DNA of 64,000 nt, from the NCBI GenBank assembly GCA_944380925.1, contig CALWJD010000001.1, positions 124,001-188,000 of the forward strand, written 5' to 3'. Positions 35,429-44,251 of this stretch are shown piece after piece (the first letter of the stretch is position 1; each line of letters begins with the position of its first letter). The notes beneath the pieces were generated by a model that saw only the letters and a program-made list of their open reading frames with translations, was not told where the DNA came from and searched no databases. The DNA comes from UMGS1491 sp944380925 (GTDB taxonomy: Bacteria > Bacillota > Clostridia > Oscillospirales > Acutalibacteraceae). The position numbers and the translations under genes were made by a program.

Positions 35429-35980
35429 TCAATTATCACTATCTTTAAAATTATTAAAAAACTTATTTGGAATAGTTACTTTACTTACGTCGCCATCTTT
35501 ATAGCGATAAGTATAAACGTTTCCACGTTTTTTATCTGAATTCTTAAAAACAAATGCAAATTCGTTGTTTCCGTCATTATCAACGTCTTGGATATATATC
35601 TTTTCTAAATCTGCGGCAGTACGTTTTATATCTTTAAATACTTCCCACTTGTTTTCAACTTTTTTAAGAAATAAAATATGTATTTCACCGGAATCAGAAC
35701 CTTTTTCGCAAACAAATAACGCATGTTCCTCACCTTGCAAATCGGATTGTTCAAAATTCGCCAATATGCAAGACCTATACTTGCCTCTATATATTGGATA
35801 CTTATTTTTTATATCGCCACCAATATGATCTTTTACACACCGTATAATATCTTTTTGTTCATATAAATTAGAAGGAGAATCCGCAGAATTACTAACGCTA
35901 AAAAAGTTTTCCGAACTGCATCCGGGAACAAACAAAAGTAGCGTAAATATCGATAAAAACTTAAAAAATCTATTTTTCAA
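35429..35980 (-). CDS. Hypothetical lipoprotein upstream of a two-component system
   Basis: 183 residues with a lipoprotein signal MKNRFFKFLSIFTLLLFV-PGC. The mature part has 'ILANFEQSDLQGEEHALFVCE' and 'IYIQDVDNDGNNEFAFVFKNSD', the latter an Asp/Asn-rich calcium-loop-like motif of beta-propeller (FG-GAP/VCBS) repeats. It is surface-anchored. It is first in an apparent operon with the regulator and kinase, so it could be an accessory sensor of that system; this is inference. Confidence 0.75.
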   Translation of the reverse strand: MKNRFFKFLSIFTLLLFVPGCSSENFFSVSNSADSPSNLYEQKDIIRCVKDHIGGDIKNKYPIYRGKYRSCILANFEQSDLQGEEHALFVCEKGSDSGEIHILFLKKVENKWEVFKDIKRTAADLEKIYIQDVDNDGNNEFAFVFKNSDKKRGNVYTYRYKDGDVSKVTIPNKFFNNFKDSDN

Positions 35981-36101
35981 TTATTACCCTCCGTAATATA
36001 AAATATCTAATCAATCAAATTATATCATATATTCAGATGGTTTTAAATTGTGCATAATTTTTTCCGTTAAATATTTTCATATAATAATTTATTCCAAATT
36101 A

Positions 36102-36130
36102 TTGACATACCATAATATCAGATGTATAAT
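36102..36130 (+). promoter_or_regulatory. Consensus promoter of the injection-system-like pair
   Basis: TTGACA-N17-TATAAT, an exact consensus, with 69 nt of leader before the ATG at 36200. The remainder of 35981-36101 is AT-rich and holds nothing else. Confidence 0.85.
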
Positions 36131-36199
36131 TTCCTAAAATAGTCATGTTATACACAAAAAGGCATAGATTGAACACTTGCTGTAAAGGATGGTACAAAT

Positions 36200-36922
36200 A
36201 TGGACTACAGAACAAGCGTACTTAACGACTTTAGCGCTGTAAGCAAAGCTTTTTTCCAAATATACCACGACGAGGGCATTCCCACGATGAATCCCGGAGA
36301 TAACATGTTAAACAGACAATTTAAATATAAAAAGGAATTTCCCGTACAAATAAATCCCAATACACTTCGTCTCGATTACTACGCAACCTCAAAACAGCAG
36401 AGAAGAGATGCCGAAGCACCATTACCGGCAGCCGGATGTATTGCCGTCCCTATGGTAGAAACGGACCGCAGTTTTGATGCCGGTCACGTTGATATAACGC
36501 TCGATTACAACATATTCGATGAATATAACGCAAGAACCATGTATGGTTACGTTCCGGGAACCGAAATTTCTCTGCACAGCGACGGAAAAGGCATAACAAG
36601 TTTGGAAGAACTAAGAAGATATGCCGGACGCGAAAGATACTACGCAATGTTCATATGGGGTGAAATTCACGTATTTGGTCTTTTTAAAAAACTAGACGTA
36701 ACTTACAATGCGTTTTCTCGCTGGGGCGAGCCTTTACGAGCTTCGGCCGAGGTAACCATAGACCGTCAGCCACTGGGATACGACAGTGACGGAATAGAAC
36801 TTGACCCGCTATCATTGACATGTAGTTCACTACTTGGCCGAGGTAAAGTTGAAGCCGAAAAAGTCACACTCAAAGAAAAAGCAAAAATCTTAGCAACAGA
36901 TGCACTGAGAATGCTAAACTAA
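36200..36922 (+). CDS. Contractile injection system tube/adaptor-like protein
   Basis: 240 residues from ATG 36200 behind AAAGGATGG. The N-terminal 'FPVQINPNTLRLDYYA' and the C-terminal 'MFIWGEIHVFGLFKKLDVTYNAFS' then 'WGEPLRASAEVTI' match the tube/baseplate adaptor family of contractile injection systems (pattern NP..., WG...F.G....L.V.Y..F...G.PLRA). The LysM domain that often ends such proteins is missing, replaced by about 45 residues. No sheath, baseplate, spike or ATPase gene is near, so it is an orphan. The next gene begins 31 nt later and is co-transcribed. Confidence 0.7.
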   Translation: MDYRTSVLNDFSAVSKAFFQIYHDEGIPTMNPGDNMLNRQFKYKKEFPVQINPNTLRLDYYATSKQQRRDAEAPLPAAGCIAVPMVETDRSFDAGHVDITLDYNIFDEYNARTMYGYVPGTEISLHSDGKGITSLEELRRYAGRERYYAMFIWGEIHVFGLFKKLDVTYNAFSRWGEPLRASAEVTIDRQPLGYDSDGIELDPLSLTCSSLLGRGKVEAEKVTLKEKAKILATDALRMLN

Positions 36923-36953
36923 ACCAAATTTGCCATTAAGGAGGTTTAAAATC

Positions 36954-39359
36954 ATGCCAGAATCCACAATAGTTTCCAAGAAAAATGCCGCTCCACTCGC
37001 CAAAAAAACGGAAGAATTAGTATATTATGATGTGGATTACGATAATCCATATGCAATTGCCTTTCTGGCTGCTAAGACGCCCACACAAGAAGCCGCACCG
37101 CCTGCTCTACCTGATGATTGGGAAGAAGAAGGCGGAGTGGTAAATGGTGATTTTTTGGAAGTTAAAAAGCCGGCGCCGACCGCCGAAAAGCCAAAGCAAG
37201 AAGATGATGATGATGAAGATGAAGAAGAAGCAGTAGTAGAAGACGAAACAGGGGAAGTAGCAGAGGTAGTAGCAGAAGAAGGTGACGATGATGACAAATT
37301 TGTTGACGCTGAACTTGATAGTGCCAGCATACGTAAAATAGCAACAAAAGTATCCGAGGAATTCACAAAGCTATCGGAATTTCCAGGATTTAAAACATGG
37401 GCTAATGGAAAATTACCACAACAATTTAGGGGGATTGGCAATCTTTGGGCTTCAGATCCAATCACATGGCCAAAGGAAAAATGTGTAAAAGCGGCCAAAA
37501 GCTTAAAAGAAGCAATACTCCCTATCCGAATTATAGGAAACAGTGTGCTTCGTAATGAATATAGTGAAAATTTAGGTAAAGTATTAGCCGAACTTTGCAA
37601 TACGTTAACAAGATTTTATAACCTAACGACAAATAAATCTGAAGGCGAACGCCCGTCGCTTCAAGGCGAAAGTTCGGGTGGAGAGACTCCTAAATTTGTA
37701 TCGCTCGATGAAACCGGTAAACAATTCGAACAGCCATCCAGCGAAGATTGGCAATCAATAGATAATATATTTATACCGTCTATTGACTCCGAAATAGACT
37801 CTTTAAACAAAACATACGACGATATCAATGCCAGGATAGAAAAACTAAAAGCAGATGATAAAACCGAAAGCGAAAACAAACAAAAAAGCACGGCTCTTTC
37901 TTTTGATTCAACAGAAGCAAACACCGATATAGTCAACGAATTGGCACATCACGGGCTGGTATCCAAAGGTGATTGGAAATATGACACCCTTAATATATTT
38001 TTAAGGTTGGGTGATCTGCAACACCTCATAGCAAATACGGAAAAATTTGTTTCCGAAGCCTCAAAAGATCTATTTAGTGGCCAAATAGGAGAAGTGCTCA
38101 ACAACAAAGGATTAGTAACTGAAGAAGGGCAGCTTGAAAATCCGCTGGCTATCTTTAAAAATGCAAAAAGTATTTTTAGGGAAAGAAAGACCAATGTTAA
38201 AGCAATGAAAGAGCAAAAAGATTGGTTTAGAACCCTAAGCTCTATTTTAAAAAATGCCAAGAGCGAATTAGCAAAATATGAGAAAGATGACGGCGTAATA
38301 AATTTACAAAAAATAATTGCCAACAGCGGTAATAATTTTAAACCTAATGCAGATGAAGTGGCACCTTTTATTGGACGCATGGATGGTATCGTGACGCCAA
38401 TTCTCCGCTATATTATTGTGGCTTGCAATCAAGGGGGAATGAACAAATTTAAAGATTACAAAGAGTTTAAAACATATGATGTTTACAAAGATAAACTTCC
38501 CGTTCTCACAAACTACAGCCTTGATGACTTAACAAAGCAATTTATAGAATATATACATGATCCTGCAAGCGCCGGAATAGATGCCTCCGAATTCGAAGAT
38601 AAAACTACAATGGATCAAACAGAGCTTTATGCATATTATAAACAAAAGGAAAAACGTCTTGCCGCACAAAAGGCTTCGAAAGAACATAAAAGAAAAGAAC
38701 TTATAAATCTGCTTATGATGACGAAATCTTTAAAAGATACCGAAACCTTGGCAATAGAAAAAGAACTCATTAAAAACAAAACGAGCGCTACGGGAAAATT
38801 CACTCCAGGGAACGCCACTGACAGTGATATGTGGGGTGACGGCAACCGTGACCTGACTGATTCCATGCCGGAGGAAGAAAAACAAGGGTCGGATTTGGAA
38901 GAAGCCAATTCAAACTATAGAACAGCGCTACGCTTAGTTGGAATCATGGCAATAAGGAACCATCTACCCACCTACAGGTATGACAGAGGCACAAAAGCAC
39001 TCAATTTGATGGAAAAACTGAAACACGGAAGCCTTAACCAACGAGAGTCAAATATAAAAAGCGTTTTTAAATTTATTGAAGATTTCACAAGTGAGGGCAA
39101 TATTAAACAATTGGAAAATGCCCCGGCGAATATAGAAACAGAGCTTTTAAAAGCGCTGAAAACATACGCCAAGGGTCATGAGAAACCCCCATCACTCGAT
39201 GCGGGCGCGGACAAGTACGCGGAAGAATTAATTGCCGGCTCTAGTCACTACCTGAAAGGCGACAGCGAAAAAGACTTCATCTTGCAATTTTCAAAGCTCC
39301 GTCCAAAATCGCAAACAGAGCAGCAACAAGCCCCAGCAAAAGCAAAATCGAAAAAATAA
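36954..39359 (+). CDS. Large acidic helical protein of unknown function
   Basis: 801 residues from ATG 36954 behind AAGGAGG; a TTG at 36930 overlaps the ribosome-binding site region and is rejected. I do not recognise it. Residues about 75-120 are an extreme acidic run (DDDDEDEEEA and similar). The rest is helical, Lys/Glu-rich, with no signal peptide or membrane segment, and ends Gln/Lys/Ala-rich. 'EFPGFKTWANGKLPQQFRGIG' and 'YKQKEKRLAAQKASKEHKRKEL' are visible. It is co-transcribed with the tube-like protein, so it may be its partner or cargo; that is inference. Confidence 0.75.
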   Translation: MPESTIVSKKNAAPLAKKTEELVYYDVDYDNPYAIAFLAAKTPTQEAAPPALPDDWEEEGGVVNGDFLEVKKPAPTAEKPKQEDDDDEDEEEAVVEDETGEVAEVVAEEGDDDDKFVDAELDSASIRKIATKVSEEFTKLSEFPGFKTWANGKLPQQFRGIGNLWASDPITWPKEKCVKAAKSLKEAILPIRIIGNSVLRNEYSENLGKVLAELCNTLTRFYNLTTNKSEGERPSLQGESSGGETPKFVSLDETGKQFEQPSSEDWQSIDNIFIPSIDSEIDSLNKTYDDINARIEKLKADDKTESENKQKSTALSFDSTEANTDIVNELAHHGLVSKGDWKYDTLNIFLRLGDLQHLIANTEKFVSEASKDLFSGQIGEVLNNKGLVTEEGQLENPLAIFKNAKSIFRERKTNVKAMKEQKDWFRTLSSILKNAKSELAKYEKDDGVINLQKIIANSGNNFKPNADEVAPFIGRMDGIVTPILRYIIVACNQGGMNKFKDYKEFKTYDVYKDKLPVLTNYSLDDLTKQFIEYIHDPASAGIDASEFEDKTTMDQTELYAYYKQKEKRLAAQKASKEHKRKELINLLMMTKSLKDTETLAIEKELIKNKTSATGKFTPGNATDSDMWGDGNRDLTDSMPEEEKQGSDLEEANSNYRTALRLVGIMAIRNHLPTYRYDRGTKALNLMEKLKHGSLNQRESNIKSVFKFIEDFTSEGNIKQLENAPANIETELLKALKTYAKGHEKPPSLDAGADKYAEELIAGSSHYLKGDSEKDFILQFSKLRPKSQTEQQQAPAKAKSKK

Positions 39360-39398
39360 AAACAAACCTATCCTGTTTGCAGGATAGGTTTGTTTTTT
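39358..39398 (+). terminator. Strong terminator after the 801-aa gene
   Basis: Perfect 14-bp stem ACAAACCTATCCTG / CAGGATAGGTTTGT with a TTTG loop and a TTTTTT tail. Confidence 0.92.
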
Positions 39399-39464
39399 CA
39401 AAAATATAATCCAAAATCTTATTTATGCGGTATTCCCACGGCCGATAAAAACGCTACTATATAT

Positions 39465-39635
39465 CTAACATTCAGCGAGCAATCTTTTGAATAAAAAATA
39501 GCTATATCTACCCCTTGAGTGTGTATCAGGCGCCGCAATATGCATTATATTGTTTCCGCCGGCATACACCATACCAAATGGAAACGCAAAAAAAATAACA
39601 AAAAAAATATTAATTAATTTTTTTAAAGTTTTCAT
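39465..39635 (-). CDS. Small secreted peptide (56 aa)
   Basis: A reading frame of 56 codons from ATG 39635 to TAG 39465, 5 nt after a perfect AGGAGGTAG. The start MKTLKKLINIFFVIFFAFPF and then GMVYA form a signal peptide; cleavage after VYA would leave about 31 residues beginning GGNNIMHIAAPDTHSRG, basic and with one C-terminal Cys. I do not recognise it. After the TAG the same frame stays open for 13 more codons. Secreted signalling or antimicrobial peptide is conjecture. It is divergent from feoAB. Confidence 0.6.
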   Translation of the reverse strand: MKTLKKLINIFFVIFFAFPFGMVYAGGNNIMHIAAPDTHSRGRYSYFLFKRLLAEC

Positions 39636-39691
39636 AATTCTACCTCCTATATAATTTTTTTAAAATAGGGCCACTAATATAATCATATCCA

Positions 39692-39705
39692 ACTGGCCAA
39701 CCAGT
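39692..39705. promoter_or_regulatory. Short inverted repeat between the small peptide gene and feoA
   Basis: ACTGG-CCAA-CCAGT, 57 nt upstream of the small peptide start. A possible operator; the sequence is short and the call weak. The rest of 39636-39863 is AT-rich. Confidence 0.3.
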
Positions 39706-39863
39706 ATTTTAGAGTATATTTCTCTTTTTTTCAAGTAATTTTATAAATTTTATTTATTTTGTACATATATTTTGCTTGTTTTTCTATTTCGATTTTCCAC
39801 ACACCGCTCACAACCAAATCGATAAACTCATAAGCTATAAAAAAGGTATGGATGTGAAGTATA

Positions 39864-40103
39864 TTGACAACAACAATAATGCCACTTAGCAGAGCGCCAA
39901 TAGGACGTGAAGTTAGTGTTATAGCCATAAGATGTAGCGGATTACAAAGAAGGCGCTTGTCCGATTTAGGAATAATAATAGGCACAAAAATTAAAGCCCT
40001 TCAAAAAAGCCCTTACGGTAACCCCATAGCTTATTTGATACGAGGTGCGGTAATTGCTGTGCGAAATGAAGATGCTCAAAAAATAATAGTTGAATATAAA
40101 TAA
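39864..40103 (+). CDS. feoA: Ferrous iron transport protein A
   Basis: 79 residues from TTG 39864, or 74 from ATG 39879, which gives MPLSRAPIGREVSVIAIR; neither has a strong ribosome-binding site. The SH3-like fold shows 'RRRLSDLGIIIGTKIKAL' and 'PIAYLIRGAVIAVRNEDA', typical of FeoA. It supports FeoB in Fe(II) uptake. feoB follows after 16 nt. Confidence 0.9.
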   Translation: MTTTIMPLSRAPIGREVSVIAIRCSGLQRRRLSDLGIIIGTKIKALQKSPYGNPIAYLIRGAVIAVRNEDAQKIIVEYK

Positions 40104-40119
40104 CTTTACGGAGTTGACC

Positions 40120-42297
40120 TTGCAAATGAAATTTACAAAAAATTTTAAAACAAAAGCAAGGAAGTCCAAAATTTCAACTAAGATAGATAAATTACAAAAA
40201 TTTAAAAAAATCGCCATAGCAGGGAATCCGAATGTCGGGAAAAGCACCGTTTTTAATGCACTTACCGGCATGAACCAGCACACAGGAAACTGGCCCGGAA
40301 AAACCGTTGCTTGCACAACGGGTATATTCAAACACAAAGATAAAAATTTTAAATTGGTAGATATTCCCGGCATTTATTCGCTAATTTCGAACTCCCCTGA
40401 GGAAGAAATTGCGAGAGATTTTATATGTTTTGAAAATCCTGATGCGGTAATAATCATTTTAGACGCCACATGCATCGAAAGAAATCTAAATCTAGCACTT
40501 CAGATATTGGAACTAACCAAAAATGCCGTGGTATGCTTAAATCTGATAGACGAAGCCAAAAGAAAAAAAATAGAAATCGATATAGATGAATTATCAATGC
40601 AATTGGGCGTACCCGTGGTTGCTACAAACGCAAGAAAAAAGAAAGGGCTCGGAGAATTAAAGGATATGATATATAAAATATCCTATAATAAATTAAAAAC
40701 TTTCACGATAAAAACTAATTACAACGAAACACTCGAGCATTCAATAAAAAATATCGAGAAAAAAGTTAAAAAAATTTTCCCGCAAAAAATAAATTCAAGA
40801 TGGCTAAGCCTAAGGCTTTTAGAAAACAATGAAAATTTTTGCAAAGTTTTAAAAAAGCATACCCAAGAAAAAAAAATATCAAATATTGATGTTACTAAAT
40901 TTACTGAGCTTTCCGAATTTTTAGAAATGCAGAAAAAAAAATTAAAATCCAAAAATCTAGATCTTAAGGATATTCAAGATAATATCGCCAAGTGCATAAT
41001 CAATCGCTCTGAAAAAATATATAAACTTTGCGTAAAACACAAAGAAAGCGGATACGACAGCACAGAAAGAAAAATAGATAAAATTTTGACGTCTAAAATT
41101 ACGGGCTTTCCGATAATGATAATAATGCTTTTGGGCATATTTTGGATTACAATAAGCGGAGCCAATTATCCTTCGGAAGTTATTGCCTCCGGGCTGTTTT
41201 GGCTTCAAGATAAAATGCTGGATTTTATGGTGCATTTAGGCTCTCCAGCATGGATTTATGAAATGCTCATACTCGGAGTTTACAGAACTTTAGCTTGGGT
41301 TGCTTCCGTAATGCTTCCTCCCATGGCAATATTTTTTCCGCTATTTACAATTTTAGAAGACGTTGGTTATTTACCGAGAGTTGCATTTAACCTCGATAAT
41401 ATTTTCAAAAAATCCGGAGCTCATGGGAAACAGGCTCTGACAATGTGTATGGGCTTTGGGTGTAATGCGTGCGGAATAATGGGGTGCAGAATAATAGATT
41501 CTCCACGAGAAAGATTGATTGCGATTTTAACCAACAATTTCGTACCTTGCAACGGAAGATTCCCTTTACTTATTACACTTATTTCAATATTTTTTATAAA
41601 TGAAAATCTTATTTTCGGGAAATCCTTTTTAAAAGCCGCCATACTTACATCGGTTATAATTTTAGGAATACTTTTTACCTTTCTTGTTTCAAAAATTTTA
41701 TCTTTAACAATACTAAAAGGCGTACAATCGTCATTTATATTGGAACTTCCTCCCTATCGAAAGCCTCAAATAGGTAAAATATTGGTAAGGTCTATTTTCG
41801 ACCGAACTATATTCGTCTTGGGCAGAGCAATAGCTGTTGCCGCTCCCGCCGGTCTTATAATATGGCTTATGGCAAACATAAAAATAGGGAACCTCAGTAT
41901 TTTAATGTATTGCGCCAATTTTTTGAATCCATTTGCAAAAGCTATTGGCATGGACGGAATTATATTACTTTCTTTTATACTTGGGTTTCCCGCCAATGAA
42001 ATCGTTTTACCTATTATAATAATGGGATACATGTGTAGCGGAAGTCTTACCGAAATTGAAAGTCCGAACTTGCTTTATGGAATTTTATCCTCACACGGTT
42101 GGAACTATATAACCGCCATTTGCGTAATAATATTTTCGTTAATGCACTTTCCATGCGGAACAACTTGCTGGACCATAAAAAAAGAAACAGGCAGCTTAAG
42201 CTGGGCAATAATTTCTTGCCTCATCCCCACTTTACTGGGATTTGCAACCTGTTTTCTTGTATCTAAAATATTAAATTTATTACAGTTTATAAACTAA
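40120..42297 (+). CDS. feoB: Ferrous iron transporter B
   Basis: About 725 residues. TTG 40120 lies 6 nt after ACGGAG; ATG 40126 is the alternative, and an upstream ATG inside feoA is rejected. The N-terminal G domain has G1 'GNPNVGKST', G3 'DIPGIYSL' and G4 'NLIDEA'. The membrane part carries the Gate motifs, with 'CMGFGCNACGIMGCRI' and 'NNFVPCNGRFPLL'. It imports Fe(II). Its end overlaps the convergent recO gene by 4 nt. Confidence 0.95.
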   Translation: MQMKFTKNFKTKARKSKISTKIDKLQKFKKIAIAGNPNVGKSTVFNALTGMNQHTGNWPGKTVACTTGIFKHKDKNFKLVDIPGIYSLISNSPEEEIARDFICFENPDAVIIILDATCIERNLNLALQILELTKNAVVCLNLIDEAKRKKIEIDIDELSMQLGVPVVATNARKKKGLGELKDMIYKISYNKLKTFTIKTNYNETLEHSIKNIEKKVKKIFPQKINSRWLSLRLLENNENFCKVLKKHTQEKKISNIDVTKFTELSEFLEMQKKKLKSKNLDLKDIQDNIAKCIINRSEKIYKLCVKHKESGYDSTERKIDKILTSKITGFPIMIIMLLGIFWITISGANYPSEVIASGLFWLQDKMLDFMVHLGSPAWIYEMLILGVYRTLAWVASVMLPPMAIFFPLFTILEDVGYLPRVAFNLDNIFKKSGAHGKQALTMCMGFGCNACGIMGCRIIDSPRERLIAILTNNFVPCNGRFPLLITLISIFFINENLIFGKSFLKAAILTSVIILGILFTFLVSKILSLTILKGVQSSFILELPPYRKPQIGKILVRSIFDRTIFVLGRAIAVAAPAGLIIWLMANIKIGNLSILMYCANFLNPFAKAIGMDGIILLSFILGFPANEIVLPIIIMGYMCSGSLTEIESPNLLYGILSSHGWNYITAICVIIFSLMHFPCGTTCWTIKKETGSLSWAIISCLIPTLLGFATCFLVSKILNLLQFIN

Positions 42298-43055
42298 TTT
42301 GAAAATAAACTTTTATAAAAATCAAGCGCCCGAAAATTCGAACCCAGGTGGCAACGAACATATTTTTCCGAAATATATTCAAGCTCTTTTTCAATAGGTT
42401 TTGAAACGCTAAAAGAAAATAACTTATTAAAATCCGAATAAACAATATGTCTCAGAGCTGCTAAACTCGCTTCACTTAAAAAATCAGCCGTAAACCTTTG
42501 ATATTCTAAGGTTTTTTTAAGGCAGTCACCACAAATTAGCACGCCGTTTTCGGGCGAAAAGTACATCTTTGAAGATTCATATTTTTTACAATGCACGCAC
42601 CCGGTCAAATTAGGCATATACCCACATATCGAGCAGCCTCTCAGTTCAAAAATAGCTTTTAAAACTTCCAAACTTTTTTTACCGTTGGAAATATAAAACA
42701 AAACATTAAGCAAAAGCCGCAGTAGCTCGCTTGAGCTACTTTCGTCGGGCGAAAACGCAAAGCATAGCTGAGAAAAATATTGTGCAAGAGAAAGATTATA
42801 TAGATCTTCCCTTATGCCCCAAAAAAGTTCCTTTATCTCGAAATCATACAAAGCATAACCATTTTTTCTTGCATACAACAAAAAATCCCCATAAGCAAAA
42901 CACTGTACCATGGAAGATTTTTTGTTCCCAGCGCTCTTTGCGCCTTTCACTATTGCAGAAATAATTCCGTTTGAACCGGTTAAAACGTTTATGATCTTAT
43001 CTTTTTCTCCATAATCCGCTTCCCGGAGTATCAAACCATTTAAATTTATCTTCAT
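42294..43055 (-). CDS. recO: DNA repair protein RecO
   Basis: 253 residues from ATG 43055, 6 nt after GGGAG. The N-terminal OB fold is 'LNGLILREADYGEKDKIINVL' (in part); the C-terminal helical domain has a zinc cluster 'CSICGYMPNLTGCVHC' plus 'CGDC'. RecO loads RecA with RecR in gap repair. It is last in the ybeY-dgkA-era-yqzL-recO operon, and its start lies inside the preceding small gene. Confidence 0.92.
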   Translation of the reverse strand: MKINLNGLILREADYGEKDKIINVLTGSNGIISAIVKGAKSAGNKKSSMVQCFAYGDFLLYARKNGYALYDFEIKELFWGIREDLYNLSLAQYFSQLCFAFSPDESSSSELLRLLLNVLFYISNGKKSLEVLKAIFELRGCSICGYMPNLTGCVHCKKYESSKMYFSPENGVLICGDCLKKTLEYQRFTADFLSEASLAALRHIVYSDFNKLFSFSVSKPIEKELEYISEKYVRCHLGSNFRALDFYKSLFSN

Positions 43056-43191
43056 CACGTGCTCCCAAAATATTACTTATATCAGCACTCGGTATGTCAA
43101 TAGTTTGTCCTGTTACGTTTGATTTATATGCTAAATAATCCTCCATATTTCCATTACTCATAAATTTATCCAAAAATTTATTGCTATCCAT
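42997..43191 (-). CDS. yqzL: YqzL-like small protein overlapping recO
   Basis: 64 residues from ATG 43191 behind GAGGTGAG. 'FLDKFMSNGNMEDYLAYKSN' resembles YqzL (W/F..F..TGNI..YL.YK), which sits between era and recO in Bacillus subtilis, the same place as here. It carries an extra C-terminal part of about 35 residues. Its last 59 nt overlap recO in another frame, so the two are probably translationally coupled. The function of YqzL is unknown. Confidence 0.7.
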   Translation of the reverse strand: MDSNKFLDKFMSNGNMEDYLAYKSNVTGQTIDIPSADISNILGARDEDKFKWFDTPGSGLWRKR

Positions 43192-43318
43192 AACAACTCA
43201 CCTCATATAAATTTATTCATACCTAATTGATTTTAGCTTATATTAAATCTATTATACCACATAAAAACAAAATAAAATAAGTATTATAAATTTTCTATAC
43301 TCTATATATTATGTAAAT

Positions 43319-44236
43319 TTATTTTGTTTTGTTTTCTATCTCGTAGCCTAAATTGTTTAGTAAAAAGTCGCTATTTCGCCAATTTTCTTTTATTTTAACC
43401 CAAATCTTAAGGTTAATTTTTCTATCAAGCATTCCTTCCAGTTCATTTCTTGCAGCAGAGCCTATCTTTTTGAGCATAGCACCGCCTTTACCGATTATCA
43501 TGCGTTTATGATTTTCTTTCTCGCAATATATGGTTGCAGAAATATCCGTGATTCCATCTTCTCGCGTATGAAAACTCTCTATAACCACTGCCGTTCCGTG
43601 AGGTAATTCTTGATTTAAAAATCTAAGTAACTTTTCCCGTATCATTTCGCTTACTATAGTTCGTTCGCTTTGGTCGGTAATATCATCTTCCGGAAAGAAA
43701 AACACAGAGTTGTGCGCAAGCTTCGTCAGTTCCTCTATAATCTTTTCTCGCCCATCTCCCGTTTTGGAAGAAACAGGAATAATGGAGCTATAATTAAATA
43801 AAGAATCGAGCTTTTTAATCTGCTCCATAATAGAAGATTTATCCGAAATAAGATCTATTTTATTGATTATTAAAATTATGGGTATATTTAGTTTTTCAAA
43901 CTTTTTTATAAGTTCCAAATCAAAATCAGTTACCTCTTTTCCGGCCTCGATAACATGCATGCACGCCTCAGCGCCTGAAAAGGAACTATTGATTTCCGAA
44001 ATCATATACCTATCAAGTTTATTTTTCGGCTTATAAAGTCCCGGCGTATCTATAAACACCAATTGCGTATCATCAAACGTCAGAATACCAAGAATTTTAC
44101 CACGTGTAGTCTGCGGTTTAGGCGACACAATAGAAATCTTGGAATTAACCAACATATTCATTAAAGACGATTTACCCACATTAGGTTTACCCACTATCGA
44201 AACAAACAAAGACTTAGTTTCCAAAGGCTTATTCAA
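43319..44236 (-). CDS. era: GTPase Era
   Basis: 305 residues from TTG 44236 behind GGTGGG. G1 is 'GKPNVGKSS', G3 'DTPGLYKPKNKLD', G4 'NKID'. The C-terminal KH domain is 'YCEKENHKRMIIGKGGAMLKKIG' (in part). Era binds the 3' end of 16S rRNA for 30S maturation. It lies 15 nt after dgkA. Confidence 0.96.
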   Translation of the reverse strand: MNKPLETKSLFVSIVGKPNVGKSSLMNMLVNSKISIVSPKPQTTRGKILGILTFDDTQLVFIDTPGLYKPKNKLDRYMISEINSSFSGAEACMHVIEAGKEVTDFDLELIKKFEKLNIPIILIINKIDLISDKSSIMEQIKKLDSLFNYSSIIPVSSKTGDGREKIIEELTKLAHNSVFFFPEDDITDQSERTIVSEMIREKLLRFLNQELPHGTAVVIESFHTREDGITDISATIYCEKENHKRMIIGKGGAMLKKIGSAARNELEGMLDRKINLKIWVKIKENWRNSDFLLNNLGYEIENKTK

Positions 44237-44251
44237 CTGAAATTTCCCACC

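Noticed and set aside
37037..37600. Minus-strand Ser/Thr-rich frame opposite the acidic run of the 801-aa gene
   Set aside because: It is the complement of GAT/GAA-rich codons; no start signal and no support of its own.
36200..39359. Prophage or complete injection-system locus
   Set aside because: No integrase, portal, capsid, sheath, baseplate or lysis genes flank the pair; neighbours are chromosomal housekeeping genes.
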